From positions 1-39,466 of the forward strand of contig JAFYYJ010000077.1 of assembly GCA_017557605.1 (NCBI GenBank): DNA of 39,466 nt, read 5' to 3'. Within the stretch, counting starts at the first letter, position 1, and the number at the start of each line of letters is the position of its first letter. Under the pieces are notes generated by a model. That model had not been told where the DNA came from, searched no databases, and saw only the letters and a program-made list of their open reading frames with translations. This document shows, piece by piece, positions 22,849-31,509 of this stretch. The stretch comes from Salinivirgaceae bacterium. Its GTDB lineage: Bacteria; Bacteroidota; Bacteroidia; Bacteroidales; SZUA-534. The position numbers were made by a program, and so were the translations under genes.

Positions 22849-25656
22849 CTAAATAGATTTCGCTTTTGGGAGGTCGAAATAGAAGATTGTGTATTTGCCT
22901 TCTTCACTTTCTGCCCACATTTTGCCTTTGTTGGCATGCACAAAATCAACACAGAAGCGCATTCCCATGCCAAATCCTTTCTCTTTCATGGTGCCTTGTT
23001 TCGAGTCGGAATTAAGGCCGGCAACTATTCTTTGCAAATCATCGGGAGCAATGCCGACACCAAAATCCTTGACGCCAATTACAACGCTATCTGCTTCATT
23101 GTGAGCTGATATTATTATCTGTCCGCCCTTGTGTGAGAATTTAATGGCGTTGGCAATCAGGTTTCGCAGTATCAGAAGAACGCCTTTATGGTCGGCAAAT
23201 ACTTGTAAATCATCGCTTTCAATCGTGTTGACCAATGTCAGTTCTTTGTTTTTGGCCACCATTTCCGACAGTTGCACAACTTCATTGGTGACTGATTTAA
23301 CTGACAGATTTTCAGGATTATACTCAACAATATCACCGTTTTGCGAATGAGACCATTCGAGCAGTGTTTCAAGCAGTTGCAGCGTTGATTTTGTTAGATG
23401 CTCGGTGTTGGCGGTCAACTCTTTGCGTTCGGCCTCGTCTAGAGCCATATCTTCCTGATTCAGAAGCGATGTAAGCGAACTAAGGGCCGCCACAGGACTT
23501 CTGAGGTCATGTGCGATTATCGAGAACGTTTTTCGTAGCATTTCATTGGCGCGTTTCTTGTTGCGATAGTTGATGAAAACCACCACGCAAAGCACCATGA
23601 GCAGTAGCGCGGCAATGCTAGTTATCGCAATTAGGCGTTGTTGGCCGCTGAGTTTCAGTGAGATATTCTCAGCTTTGCTTTTCAGTAGCTCAATTTCTTT
23701 TTCTTTGACATTAATCTCGTACAGCGACTGCATTTCCAACATTCGTTGCAGATTGCTGCTGTTGCTCACAGTGTCGCGGTAAGTGTTGTATAACTTAAAC
23801 GATTCCAGCGCTTTAGCAGTCTCGTTTGTCGCTTCGTAGAGTTTGAAATTGTCATAACTTACATTCTTTATTATTTCGATGTCGTCAATGTCTTGTGCGG
23901 CTTTTAATGCTCTGTTTAAGAAGTGTTTAGCCTTGCCGTATTGCTTTGTTTCGAAATAGAATTCGCCAATGTTTTGGGTTGTAATGGCGATGCTGCGTTT
24001 GTCGTTCATCGCTTCAAAAATCACTAGCGCTTCATTATATTGATTAATAGATAGTTCTTGTTTGCCTGCGCGAGCATAGGTGTCGCCTAAATTGTTCAGT
24101 GCCAGCCCTAGTGCCTGGCGGTTTCCCGATTTGCGGTTGGTTGCAATGGCATCGTTGAAGAACGATTCTGCTTTTTCATATTCTCCTAAATCGCGGTATA
24201 TCAGGCCGATATTGTTCGACGAATTGGCGGCTGCATTCTCATCGCCAATCTCCTGGCGCAATCGCAGAGCCTGCATGTGGCACTCTAAGGCAAGCTCCAT
24301 GTTGCCAGCATTACGGTGCACATTGCCAATATGATTCAGCGTTGAAGCTGTAAGCGCCTTGTTCCCAATTGCTTTGTAAATTTCTAAAGCTTTGTTCTGA
24401 TATTCAAGAGCTTTGTTATAGTCTGATAATTCTTTGTAAATCAATCCAATATTGTTGAGTGATTTGGCGACATCGGCTTTGTTTCCAATTTCTTCGCGTA
24501 TAACCAAAGCCTGCAGGTAGCAATCGAGCGCTTGTGAGTATTTTGCTGTCTGCCAATAAATTGAGCCTATGTTTGAAAGCGAGTTCGCAATGTCGGCTTG
24601 AGAATTACTGCTTTTTCTGATTTCGAGCGCCTTGTTGTAGTATATCATTGCCGAATCGAAGCGGCTGTTCATTTTGTGGGCGTTCCCGATGTTGTCGTTC
24701 AGGCTGGCAGTTTTCATTTCGTTGCCAAGCTCGTTGTAAATGGCAAACGACTTGTTGTAATAAATCAATGCGCTGTCGTACAGGCTTTTGCGCCAATAGA
24801 TATTGCCGATATAATTCATTATTTGCGCTTTAGGCAGTTGGTTCTCCCAATTGGCCGATAGTTGCAATGCTTTGGTTTGATACTCCACCGCCAAGTCGAA
24901 ACGCCCCATGTTTTGATACGTATTTCCTATGTTAATCAGCGAGTTGACAATATCGTAATCGTTGCCTTGCTGCCGCCTGATTTCTAGCGATTGTTGGTAA
25001 TAATCGAGCGCCTGATTGTATTGTCCGATTCGCCAAAAATGACTTCCAAGGAAGTTCAAACTGGCAGCTTTCAGTTCCGGAAAGTCGCTTTGACTCTCAA
25101 TTTCAATGGCTTTCAAAAACGATTTTTGAGAGAGTCCGTCGTTTTTATTCTCCCGATAGATGATGCCCAACTGGTTTTCGGCTTTTATAGCTATATCATA
25201 AAATCCTGATTTTGAGCATTCTGCTGACAGAATACTGTACAACTCGACGGCTTTTTCGTAGTTTCCGGCAGCCATTTCAATGTCGGCTTCGCAGAGGCTG
25301 GTCCGGGCTTTCAGTTCTTTGTCGCCACGATTTGAGATTTTGGTCAGATATTGCATCTGTTTGCGAGCGCCTTCGATGTTATTGGTTGAGCATAATATTT
25401 TGATTTTTAGAATTATAGCTTTCGCTAAATCATCTTTGTTGTTTTCAATTCTTGCTATTTCGGCAGCTTCTTCTGCTTGCTCGGTAGCTCTGGTGGGGTA
25501 GGTGTTTATGTTTGTCTCGGCAAGTTTCAACAACAGTTCGGTCTTTTTGCCGCCACTGTTTGCCAATTGTCCGGTAAGAGTGTCACTTTTGGTTTGGGCT
25601 TGCAGAGTTGTCGCGCACAAGCCAAATATAATTGGCAATAATTTGAATTTCAGCAT
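22849..25656 (-). CDS. TPR-containing sensor histidine kinase
   Basis: A 935-residue protein, taking the Met encoded at 25654-25656; this avoids overlapping the upstream gene and starts the signal peptide LKFKLLPIIFGLCATTLQAQ. About 14 tetratricopeptide-like repeats of 40 residues (LNNIGLIYKELSDYNKALEY, NIGNVHRNAGNMELAL) fill residues about 30-600, outside the membrane. One membrane helix follows (IAITSIAALLLMVLCVVVF), then HisKA with His716 (IIAHDLRSP). The HATPase has the N box (RNLIANAIKFSHKGG), G1 (DFGVGI) and G2 (GFGMGM). There is no receiver domain and no response regulator next door. It is encoded 10 bases downstream of the related TPR-phosphatase gene, whose repeats look alike, suggesting a duplicated sensor with two outputs. 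Confidence 0.92.
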   Translation of the reverse strand: MLKFKLLPIIFGLCATTLQAQTKSDTLTGQLANSGGKKTELLLKLAETNINTYPTRATEQAEEAAEIARIENNKDDLAKAIILKIKILCSTNNIEGARKQMQYLTKISNRGDKELKARTSLCEADIEMAAGNYEKAVELYSILSAECSKSGFYDIAIKAENQLGIIYRENKNDGLSQKSFLKAIEIESQSDFPELKAASLNFLGSHFWRIGQYNQALDYYQQSLEIRRQQGNDYDIVNSLINIGNTYQNMGRFDLAVEYQTKALQLSANWENQLPKAQIMNYIGNIYWRKSLYDSALIYYNKSFAIYNELGNEMKTASLNDNIGNAHKMNSRFDSAMIYYNKALEIRKSSNSQADIANSLSNIGSIYWQTAKYSQALDCYLQALVIREEIGNKADVAKSLNNIGLIYKELSDYNKALEYQNKALEIYKAIGNKALTASTLNHIGNVHRNAGNMELALECHMQALRLRQEIGDENAAANSSNNIGLIYRDLGEYEKAESFFNDAIATNRKSGNRQALGLALNNLGDTYARAGKQELSINQYNEALVIFEAMNDKRSIAITTQNIGEFYFETKQYGKAKHFLNRALKAAQDIDDIEIIKNVSYDNFKLYEATNETAKALESFKLYNTYRDTVSNSSNLQRMLEMQSLYEINVKEKEIELLKSKAENISLKLSGQQRLIAITSIAALLLMVLCVVVFINYRNKKRANEMLRKTFSIIAHDLRSPVAALSSLTSLLNQEDMALDEAERKELTANTEHLTKSTLQLLETLLEWSHSQNGDIVEYNPENLSVKSVTNEVVQLSEMVAKNKELTLVNTIESDDLQVFADHKGVLLILRNLIANAIKFSHKGGQIIISAHNEADSVVIGVKDFGVGIAPDDLQRIVAGLNSDSKQGTMKEKGFGMGMRFCVDFVHANKGKMWAESEEGKYTIFYFDLPKAKSI

Positions 25657-25666
25657 AATAAGTGTT

Positions 25667-28288
25667 TTATATTTCGATACCAATCACAAGTACGTCGTCA
25701 ATCTGACGATACTCGCCTTTCCATTCGTTAAATTTCTGATTCAGAAGTTCTTTCTGCTCAGTTATCGGTTCGTTGCTTGTGTCTAACAGCAGTTTCTTGA
25801 AGTTTTTCATCATCAGTTTCCGGCCCGTTTCGCCACCAAACTGGTCGGCAAAGCCGTCGGAGAACATATAGAGCTTGTCGCCGTTGCGCAGCTCAAAATC
25901 GTTGTTTTTAAAAGGCTCCTCCTCAAAGACATGGATTCCGACAGGCATCCTATCGGCTTCAATTTCAATCAGTTCTCCGTTCCTGACAATAATCAGCGGA
26001 TTGTTGGCTCCGGCATATTGCAGCGCATGCCGCTCAAAGTCGATAATGCAAAGCGAGCAGTCCATTCCGTCGGATTGTGATTTGTGTGTATCGTCTTGAT
26101 GCAGAGCTGTTTTAACTGATTCACGCATCTGCTCTAGAATGTCGGCGGCGTTGTTAAACTGGCCGTTGGCAGTTATTTGTTCGAGCAGGGTGGAGCCCAG
26201 CATGCTCATAAAAGCGCCAGGCACGCCGTGGCCTGTGCAGTCGACGGCGGTGGCAATAACTCTGCTGCCCACTTTTTTTATCCAATAGAAATCGCCGCTT
26301 ACAATGTCGCGCGGTTTCAGCATTATGAAGTGCTTGGGCAGCAGTTCGTTACAAGTGTTTTCTGGAGGTAGCATCGCTGTTTGTATGCGGCTTGCATACT
26401 CAATGCTGTCGGTTATTTTTTCCTTTTGTTCGGCAATTTGGTCGCGCTGCATTGTAACATAATCGCGCTGTTGCTCAATCTCTTCGTTCTGCATTATAAT
26501 CTGCCGGTTCTGCTCGTCAAGCATTTCGTTAGCCTTGCGGATGCGTTTGTTTTTTCTGATGACGATAGCGGCAAAAATCAGCACTACCAATAATACTGTT
26601 ATCGCAAAATAAATGATGATGCGTTGGCGGCTGTTGCGCTCCTGCTCTTGAAGTATCTGTATGTCTTTTATTTTCAGCTCTTGCTCCTTTTTTTCAGTTT
26701 CGTAGCTGATTTGCATTTCGGCAATGCGTTTCACACTTTCGTTGTCTAAGATGCTGTCTTTAAGTGTGATGTAGTCTTTTAGAAGATTGTATGACAGCAG
26801 ATGCTTTCCTTCTGATGCGTAAATATTTGATAATAAAAGCAGAATATCGGTTTTTAGCTCGATGTTTTTGATGTTTTCGGCAATCTGGAGAGCGTCGTTC
26901 AGTAGGGGCATCGCTTTTTTATTGAGATTATTGTTGGCATAAAGTCTGCCCAAATCGAGCTCTGAATAGGCGATGCCTATTTGTGTTCCGGCTTGTCGGC
27001 GCAGATTCAGTGCTTCGCTTAGGTTTTGAATGGCGGCTTCGTTGTCACCGAATTTCAGATGCAGGTTTCCAATGTTGTTGATAATCGCCGCCTCGTTTAT
27101 TTTGTCACCTATTTCGCGGTAGATGTCGAGGGCGAGGTTGTATTGGGCTAGAGCCGAGTCGCGCACGTTCAAATTCTTGTAAGCCAAGGCTAAATTGTTG
27201 TGCGAACGAGCGATATACTTACGGTCGCCTACCGTTTGGTGCATTTGCAAAACATTTGCATAAACATTGCAAGCCTCGCGGTATTTGCCTGATTGCCAAT
27301 ATACTCCGCCAATCAGATTCAGCGCTTCGGCTTGCATATACAGGTTGTCGGTAAGTTTGTATTGCTCAAGCGACCGGTTGTAGTATTCGAGCGCCTTGTC
27401 ATAATTTTTTAAGTCTTTGTATATCAGACCTATATTGCTTGTTGTGGCGGCAATTTTGTCGGTGTTTCCTGCGGCTGTGCGAAGGTCGAGAGCCAGAAGG
27501 TAGTTGGCCAGCGACTCTTTGTACATCTTGTTCTGCCAATAGAGGCCGCCAAGGTTGTTGTAGCCCTCGGCCAGGCCTTCGCGGTCATTTATAACCGACA
27601 GCAGCTCAATTGATTTCTGCATATTGACAAGAGCCGAATCGAATTGCTTCTGATTTTTGTATAGCGTAGCTATATTATTGAATGTCATTGCGATAGCTGC
27701 CGTATCTTTCAGCTTGGCGCGCAGTGTCATGGCTTTGTTGTATTGCACCAATGCCGAGTCGAACATATTGCGTGACAAATACATGCTGCCAATGCGGTTG
27801 AATGTCGATGCCAGTTCGCGTTCGTTGCTTGTTTTCTGCCAGTTACGCAGTGCTTCGTTGTAGTATTTTTCAGCCTCTTGGTAGTTTCCTCGGCTTTGGT
27901 TCGACAGTGCCAAATTGTTCAGAATCCGCGCTTTATCCTCAGTGTAATTGTCGTTGCAAGCTTCAAGTGCGATAAGGTAATAATACTGAGCTGAGTCGTA
28001 ATTGGTTGTTCGCCAATATATTGCACCGATGTAGTTGAGTGATTTCACTATGTTTGCCGTGTCGCCGGTTTCGCTGCTGAGTTGCCATGCCTGCTTGTGA
28101 TAGCCAATTGCTTCAGCAGTGGCGTTGGCTTTTAGCGAGTTCTCGCCGAGTTTGTGGAGAATGGTAATCTGTTCGCTTTTGTCGCTGGTGCGTTGCAGCT
28201 TTTGTTTCAGGTCTTTAGCGTCTTGTGCGTTCAAGTTTGTCGCAAGTAGGGCGCATATAGTTAAAAATGTAATTTTTAATTTATTCAT
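25667..28288 (-). CDS. TPR-containing SpoIIE/PP2C-type serine phosphatase
   Basis: An 873-residue protein. The signal peptide ends NLNAQ (1-22). A long row of TPR-like repeats follows (for example FNNIATLYKNQKQFDSALVN, NLGGLYWQNKMYKESLANY), then one membrane helix (IIIYFAITVLLVVLIFAA), a charged coiled coil (NEMLDEQNRQIIMQNEEIE) and a PP2C-like SpoIIE domain (about 640-873). That domain keeps its metal Asp residues: SGDFYW, DCTGHGVPGAFMS, FSDGFADQFGG and DDVLVIGI. It probably dephosphorylates a Ser/Thr on a cytoplasmic partner such as an anti-sigma antagonist, but no STAS or anti-sigma gene is nearby. It is first in a two-gene unit with the TPR kinase, with only 10 bases between. The start at 28288 is about 220 bases from divergent mltG. 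Confidence 0.92.
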   Translation of the reverse strand: MNKLKITFLTICALLATNLNAQDAKDLKQKLQRTSDKSEQITILHKLGENSLKANATAEAIGYHKQAWQLSSETGDTANIVKSLNYIGAIYWRTTNYDSAQYYYLIALEACNDNYTEDKARILNNLALSNQSRGNYQEAEKYYNEALRNWQKTSNERELASTFNRIGSMYLSRNMFDSALVQYNKAMTLRAKLKDTAAIAMTFNNIATLYKNQKQFDSALVNMQKSIELLSVINDREGLAEGYNNLGGLYWQNKMYKESLANYLLALDLRTAAGNTDKIAATTSNIGLIYKDLKNYDKALEYYNRSLEQYKLTDNLYMQAEALNLIGGVYWQSGKYREACNVYANVLQMHQTVGDRKYIARSHNNLALAYKNLNVRDSALAQYNLALDIYREIGDKINEAAIINNIGNLHLKFGDNEAAIQNLSEALNLRRQAGTQIGIAYSELDLGRLYANNNLNKKAMPLLNDALQIAENIKNIELKTDILLLLSNIYASEGKHLLSYNLLKDYITLKDSILDNESVKRIAEMQISYETEKKEQELKIKDIQILQEQERNSRQRIIIYFAITVLLVVLIFAAIVIRKNKRIRKANEMLDEQNRQIIMQNEEIEQQRDYVTMQRDQIAEQKEKITDSIEYASRIQTAMLPPENTCNELLPKHFIMLKPRDIVSGDFYWIKKVGSRVIATAVDCTGHGVPGAFMSMLGSTLLEQITANGQFNNAADILEQMRESVKTALHQDDTHKSQSDGMDCSLCIIDFERHALQYAGANNPLIIVRNGELIEIEADRMPVGIHVFEEEPFKNNDFELRNGDKLYMFSDGFADQFGGETGRKLMMKNFKKLLLDTSNEPITEQKELLNQKFNEWKGEYRQIDDVLVIGIEI

Positions 28289-28479
28289 AATGAGTATGAT
28301 ATCATTGCTATGATTGTCAGCGAACTTTCCGTTGGCAAATCAAATTTTTTCTTAAAAGTACCCACGCCTTTTGTTTCTGTCAATAACTTGATTGTTTGGT
28401 TTTCAACCGTTTGTTGTTTAAATCGGCAGTCGTTCGGCACTCGTACGCACCTAATCCTACCAACTTACCCTATTTTGTT

Positions 28480-28487
28480 TATTTTTG
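28480..28487 (+). promoter_or_regulatory. -7 box for mltG
   Basis: TATTTTTG matches TAnnTTTG, 24 bases before a GTG start at 28511. It lies inside the longer ATG-initiated reading (28310), so it supports the GTG start. No clear -33 box is seen. Confidence 0.55.
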
Positions 28488-28510
28488 CGGCTCTCAAAAC
28501 ACGATTATTT

Positions 28511-29566
28511 GTGGCGAAAAAAAATAAGAAGAAATTAGGTAGGTGGCTCACAATCAGTGGGTTTTTGTTAGCTATAGTGTTTGCAGTCAGAGCTTACAAT
28601 ATATATGGCGATGTGAAAAAGCCGAATGTTGATTTGAAAGGCCGCAAAACAGCCTGCATCTATGTGCGCACAGGTAGTACATATTCCGATGTTGTTAAAA
28701 TGCTGAAAGACAGCTGTTATGTTGTCGATATTGAATCGTTTGACTGGGTAGCTCGACAAAAAAACTATCCGCAGTTGGTTAAGGCCGGAAGGTTTAAAAT
28801 CAAAGACGGAATGAGCAACAATCAATTAATCAACATGTTGCGTGGTGGTGTGCAGGAACCGGTTAAAATCACCATTAACAAGACGCGCTCGATAAAGAGG
28901 ATAGCGGAGATGATTGGCTCTAAACTTGAGGCCGATGAGTTGGATTTGTATGATTTACTAACTGACAATCAGTATCTTTCGAAGTTTGGCAAGACTCGCG
29001 AAACGGCCTTCACGCTTTTTATATCCGACACCTATTATTTTAATTGGAACACTAGCGCCAAGGAGTTTGTGGAGCGGATGTATGCCGAGACGCAGAAGTT
29101 TTGGGACGATGACCGCCAAGCCAAGGCCAAAGCCGTCAAACTCACTCCCGATGAGGTTTACACGCTTGCGTCGATAGTGGAGGAGGAGACTTTGAAAAAC
29201 GACGAGAAGCCCGATGTGGCCGGTGTTTACTTGAACCGTATGCGCATCGGAATGCCGCTACAGGCCGACCCTACAGTCAAATTTGCTGTCGGCGATTTCG
29301 AAATAAAGCGGATTCTCAACAAACACCTGACGGTCGACAGCCCGTATAACACCTATAAGCATAAGGGGTTGCCGCCGGGACCAATATGCATTCCGTCGAA
29401 ATCGTCAATCGATGCCGTGCTTAACTATAACAAACACAAGTATTTGTATTTCTGTGCCAAAGACGATTTTTCAGGCTATCACGCTTTTGCCCGCAACTTG
29501 ATAGAGCATAATGTGAATGCTGAAAAATACCGTAAGGCGTTGAATAAGAATAGGATATATAAGTAG
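28511..29566 (+). CDS. mltG: Endolytic murein transglycosylase MltG
   Basis: A 351-residue inner-membrane enzyme that cuts nascent glycan strands inside the chain and releases the polymerised end. I choose GTG 28511: it gives a Lys-rich cytoplasmic start (AKKNKKKLGRW), one membrane helix (about 13-28) and then the periplasmic part. A frame open back to ATG 28310 would add 67 odd residues and span the likely promoter. Residues after the helix form a LysM-like/PF02618 N-terminal region (IYVRTGSTYSDVVKML). The catalytic block is LASIVEEETLK, with Glu224 equivalent to the E. coli catalytic Glu, followed by VAGVYLNRMRIGMPLQADPTV and PSKSSIDAVL. The length is typical. It faces the hybrid kinase gene with 4 bases between stops. 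Confidence 0.93.
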   Translation: MAKKNKKKLGRWLTISGFLLAIVFAVRAYNIYGDVKKPNVDLKGRKTACIYVRTGSTYSDVVKMLKDSCYVVDIESFDWVARQKNYPQLVKAGRFKIKDGMSNNQLINMLRGGVQEPVKITINKTRSIKRIAEMIGSKLEADELDLYDLLTDNQYLSKFGKTRETAFTLFISDTYYFNWNTSAKEFVERMYAETQKFWDDDRQAKAKAVKLTPDEVYTLASIVEEETLKNDEKPDVAGVYLNRMRIGMPLQADPTVKFAVGDFEIKRILNKHLTVDSPYNTYKHKGLPPGPICIPSKSSIDAVLNYNKHKYLYFCAKDDFSGYHAFARNLIEHNVNAEKYRKALNKNRIYK

Positions 29567-29570
29567 AGGC

Positions 29571-31397
29571 CTATTTTTCTCCGTCGGCATTTTCCTCCGG
29601 ACTTTTCATTACCTTGTTAATCATATTCAGCAACTTCGACATGTTGAGCGGCTTCGACACTACATCGGTGCAACCGGCTTTCTCGGCAATAGAGCGCGTC
29701 TCGTTGGTGTTCGTATTGGCAGTTAAGGCTATAATCGGCGTTTCTGTCAGATTGCGGATGCTTATTGTTGGCTCAATTCCATTAATCGACGACAGTTGCA
29801 TCTCCATTAACAGCACATCGGCTGTGTTGCCCTTCTTGAAATAGTCAAGAGCCTCAATATCACTGTTTAGCCAAACAATTTCGGCATTGGTGTTGTTCAG
29901 AATATACTCCATGTATTTCCGGTCTTGCTCAATGTTGTCGGCAATAGCGATGCGGCGGCCTTTCCAGTTGAACAGAGCCTTCACTTCGTGCAGATTGTTT
30001 AGCGATTCGGGAACTTTCTCTGGCAGCGGGTGCGTGAAATAGAATGTCGAACCTTTGCCTGGTACCGATACCACGCGGATGCTGCCGCCCAGCATCTCAA
30101 TCAGGCTCTTGCTTATCGGCAGTCCCAGTCCGGTGCCGGTGTATTCTCTTGTCGATGTTCGGTTTACCTTGCAGAAGTTCTGGAAGATAACATGCATGGC
30201 CTCTTCAGGAATGCCGATGCCGGTGTCTTGAACATAAAACTCGATAGTGTTCTCCCAAGCGTTGCTCACTCCAAATTTTATGGTGCCGGCGTCAGTGAAT
30301 TGTATTGCGTTGTCTATCAAGTTGATGCAAATTTGTCTGAATCTGAAAATGTCAGTTTTGATAGACAGTTGGTTGAATCGCTCGGCAAAATCGAGTTGCA
30401 GGCTCAAATCACTGTGCTCCTCGAATTTTGGGTGGTGGTTGTATGTGGCCATAATGTCATTCATCAGTGCTAGCAACTTGCACGTTTCAAGCTTGATGTT
30501 CATTTGGCCTGTTTCTATTTTTGATATATCTATAATGTTGTCAACCAGAGATATAAGGTCGCGCCCGCTTTTGTCAATCAAGCTGATGAATTCATCACGT
30601 TCGGTTTCTGTCAGGTCGGGGTCGGCAAGCAGGTCGCTGAAACCTAAAATTGAATTGAGCGGTATGCGGATGTCGTGGCTCATGTTGACCAGGAAAGCCG
30701 ATTTCAGTCTGTCGGCCTCCTGCGCGTGCTCTTTTTCGCGCTTCAGAATCTCCGATGTGGTGTGTTTGCCGATGTGTTCAGATAAAAGTGTCGACAGAAT
30801 CTTTATGTAGCAGATTCCCAACTCGTCGTATTTGTGATTGGTTGTTGCTTCGAAAATAAACGAGCCGCATAATTTATCGACAGCCATAAGTGGCAAAATG
30901 CACGCATCTTCCAAACCGAACCTGTTGATTAGTTGGTTGATGTCGTCGGGTAATTCGTTTTTTGGGGCAGTAAGAATCATCTTCTGCTCGTTCAGCATTT
31001 TGTTCCACGACGGGCTCGCCTGGTGAATGATTGCACTGTTTGGCGGCAACCGTTTTGCGTTGCCCGATGTCCATTGGTAAGCCAAAAGGCTCTTTTCGTT
31101 AGTATCGTTATCCAGGAAGATGAACAGCCGTTGCGGATTCATGTGGTAACCGGCGAGTTCAAGAAATTTCACAAAAAAATCGGTGTAAGAGATGTTTGAG
31201 TTTTCGATGTCGAACGATTCAAGGAAAAGGTCGTGCCTGTGTTTAATCTGTTCGTGCAGCATTGAAATCTCATTTTCAAGCTCTTTAATCCGGTTGTCGG
31301 TCGTCTGCGCGTATTGCTCTAATTGCGCGGCCGCATCGGGAGCAGTCTCTTTCAGCTCGCTAACCAGATTGTCGATTTTTATCGAATTTGAGTCCAT
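29571..31397 (-). CDS. Hybrid histidine kinase with an atypical (Glu-for-Asp) receiver
   Basis: A 608-residue protein without a signal or membrane segment, so cytoplasmic. There is an N-terminal coiled coil (about 5-50) and a GAF-like sensor (about 60-205, IENSNISYTDFFVKFLELAG and ACILPLMAVDKLCGSFIFEA). HisKA has NMSHDIRIPLNS as H-box. HATPase has CINLIDNAIQFTD (N box), DTGIGIP (G1) and GTGLGLPIS (G2). A C-terminal receiver (about 480-600) follows. In the receiver the phospho-acceptor position reads LLMEMQL, with Glu532 (codon GAG, 29802-29804) where Asp is expected, and the usual acidic pair is Ala-Asp (IADN). The later Thr (ALTAN) and Lys (VSKPLN) are kept. The kinase core looks active, while the receiver cannot be phosphorylated normally. 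Confidence 0.93.
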   Translation of the reverse strand: MDSNSIKIDNLVSELKETAPDAAAQLEQYAQTTDNRIKELENEISMLHEQIKHRHDLFLESFDIENSNISYTDFFVKFLELAGYHMNPQRLFIFLDNDTNEKSLLAYQWTSGNAKRLPPNSAIIHQASPSWNKMLNEQKMILTAPKNELPDDINQLINRFGLEDACILPLMAVDKLCGSFIFEATTNHKYDELGICYIKILSTLLSEHIGKHTTSEILKREKEHAQEADRLKSAFLVNMSHDIRIPLNSILGFSDLLADPDLTETERDEFISLIDKSGRDLISLVDNIIDISKIETGQMNIKLETCKLLALMNDIMATYNHHPKFEEHSDLSLQLDFAERFNQLSIKTDIFRFRQICINLIDNAIQFTDAGTIKFGVSNAWENTIEFYVQDTGIGIPEEAMHVIFQNFCKVNRTSTREYTGTGLGLPISKSLIEMLGGSIRVVSVPGKGSTFYFTHPLPEKVPESLNNLHEVKALFNWKGRRIAIADNIEQDRKYMEYILNNTNAEIVWLNSDIEALDYFKKGNTADVLLMEMQLSSINGIEPTISIRNLTETPIIALTANTNTNETRSIAEKAGCTDVVSKPLNMSKLLNMINKVMKSPEENADGEK

Positions 31398-31471
31398 ACG
31401 ATACGCAAAAAATGATTCACCAAAATATAAAAAGCAATTGAAATTCCGAACAACTATTTGTCATAATCTTG

Positions 31472-31479
31472 TATTTTTG
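31472..31479 (+). promoter_or_regulatory. -7 box for the DUF3078 gene
   Basis: TATTTTTG matches TAnnTTTG, 30 bases before the ATG at 31510. A TTTG is present only 11 bases upstream (31457-31460), too close for a standard -33 box. Confidence 0.55.
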
Positions 31480-31509
31480 GCGAACATTTAATCATTAAAT
31501 AAAAGAAAA

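Noticed and set aside
22849..28288. DNA-level tandem repeats in the two TPR genes
   Set aside because: The periodicity is the 40-residue TPR protein repeat; the DNA units are diverged and not a separate element.
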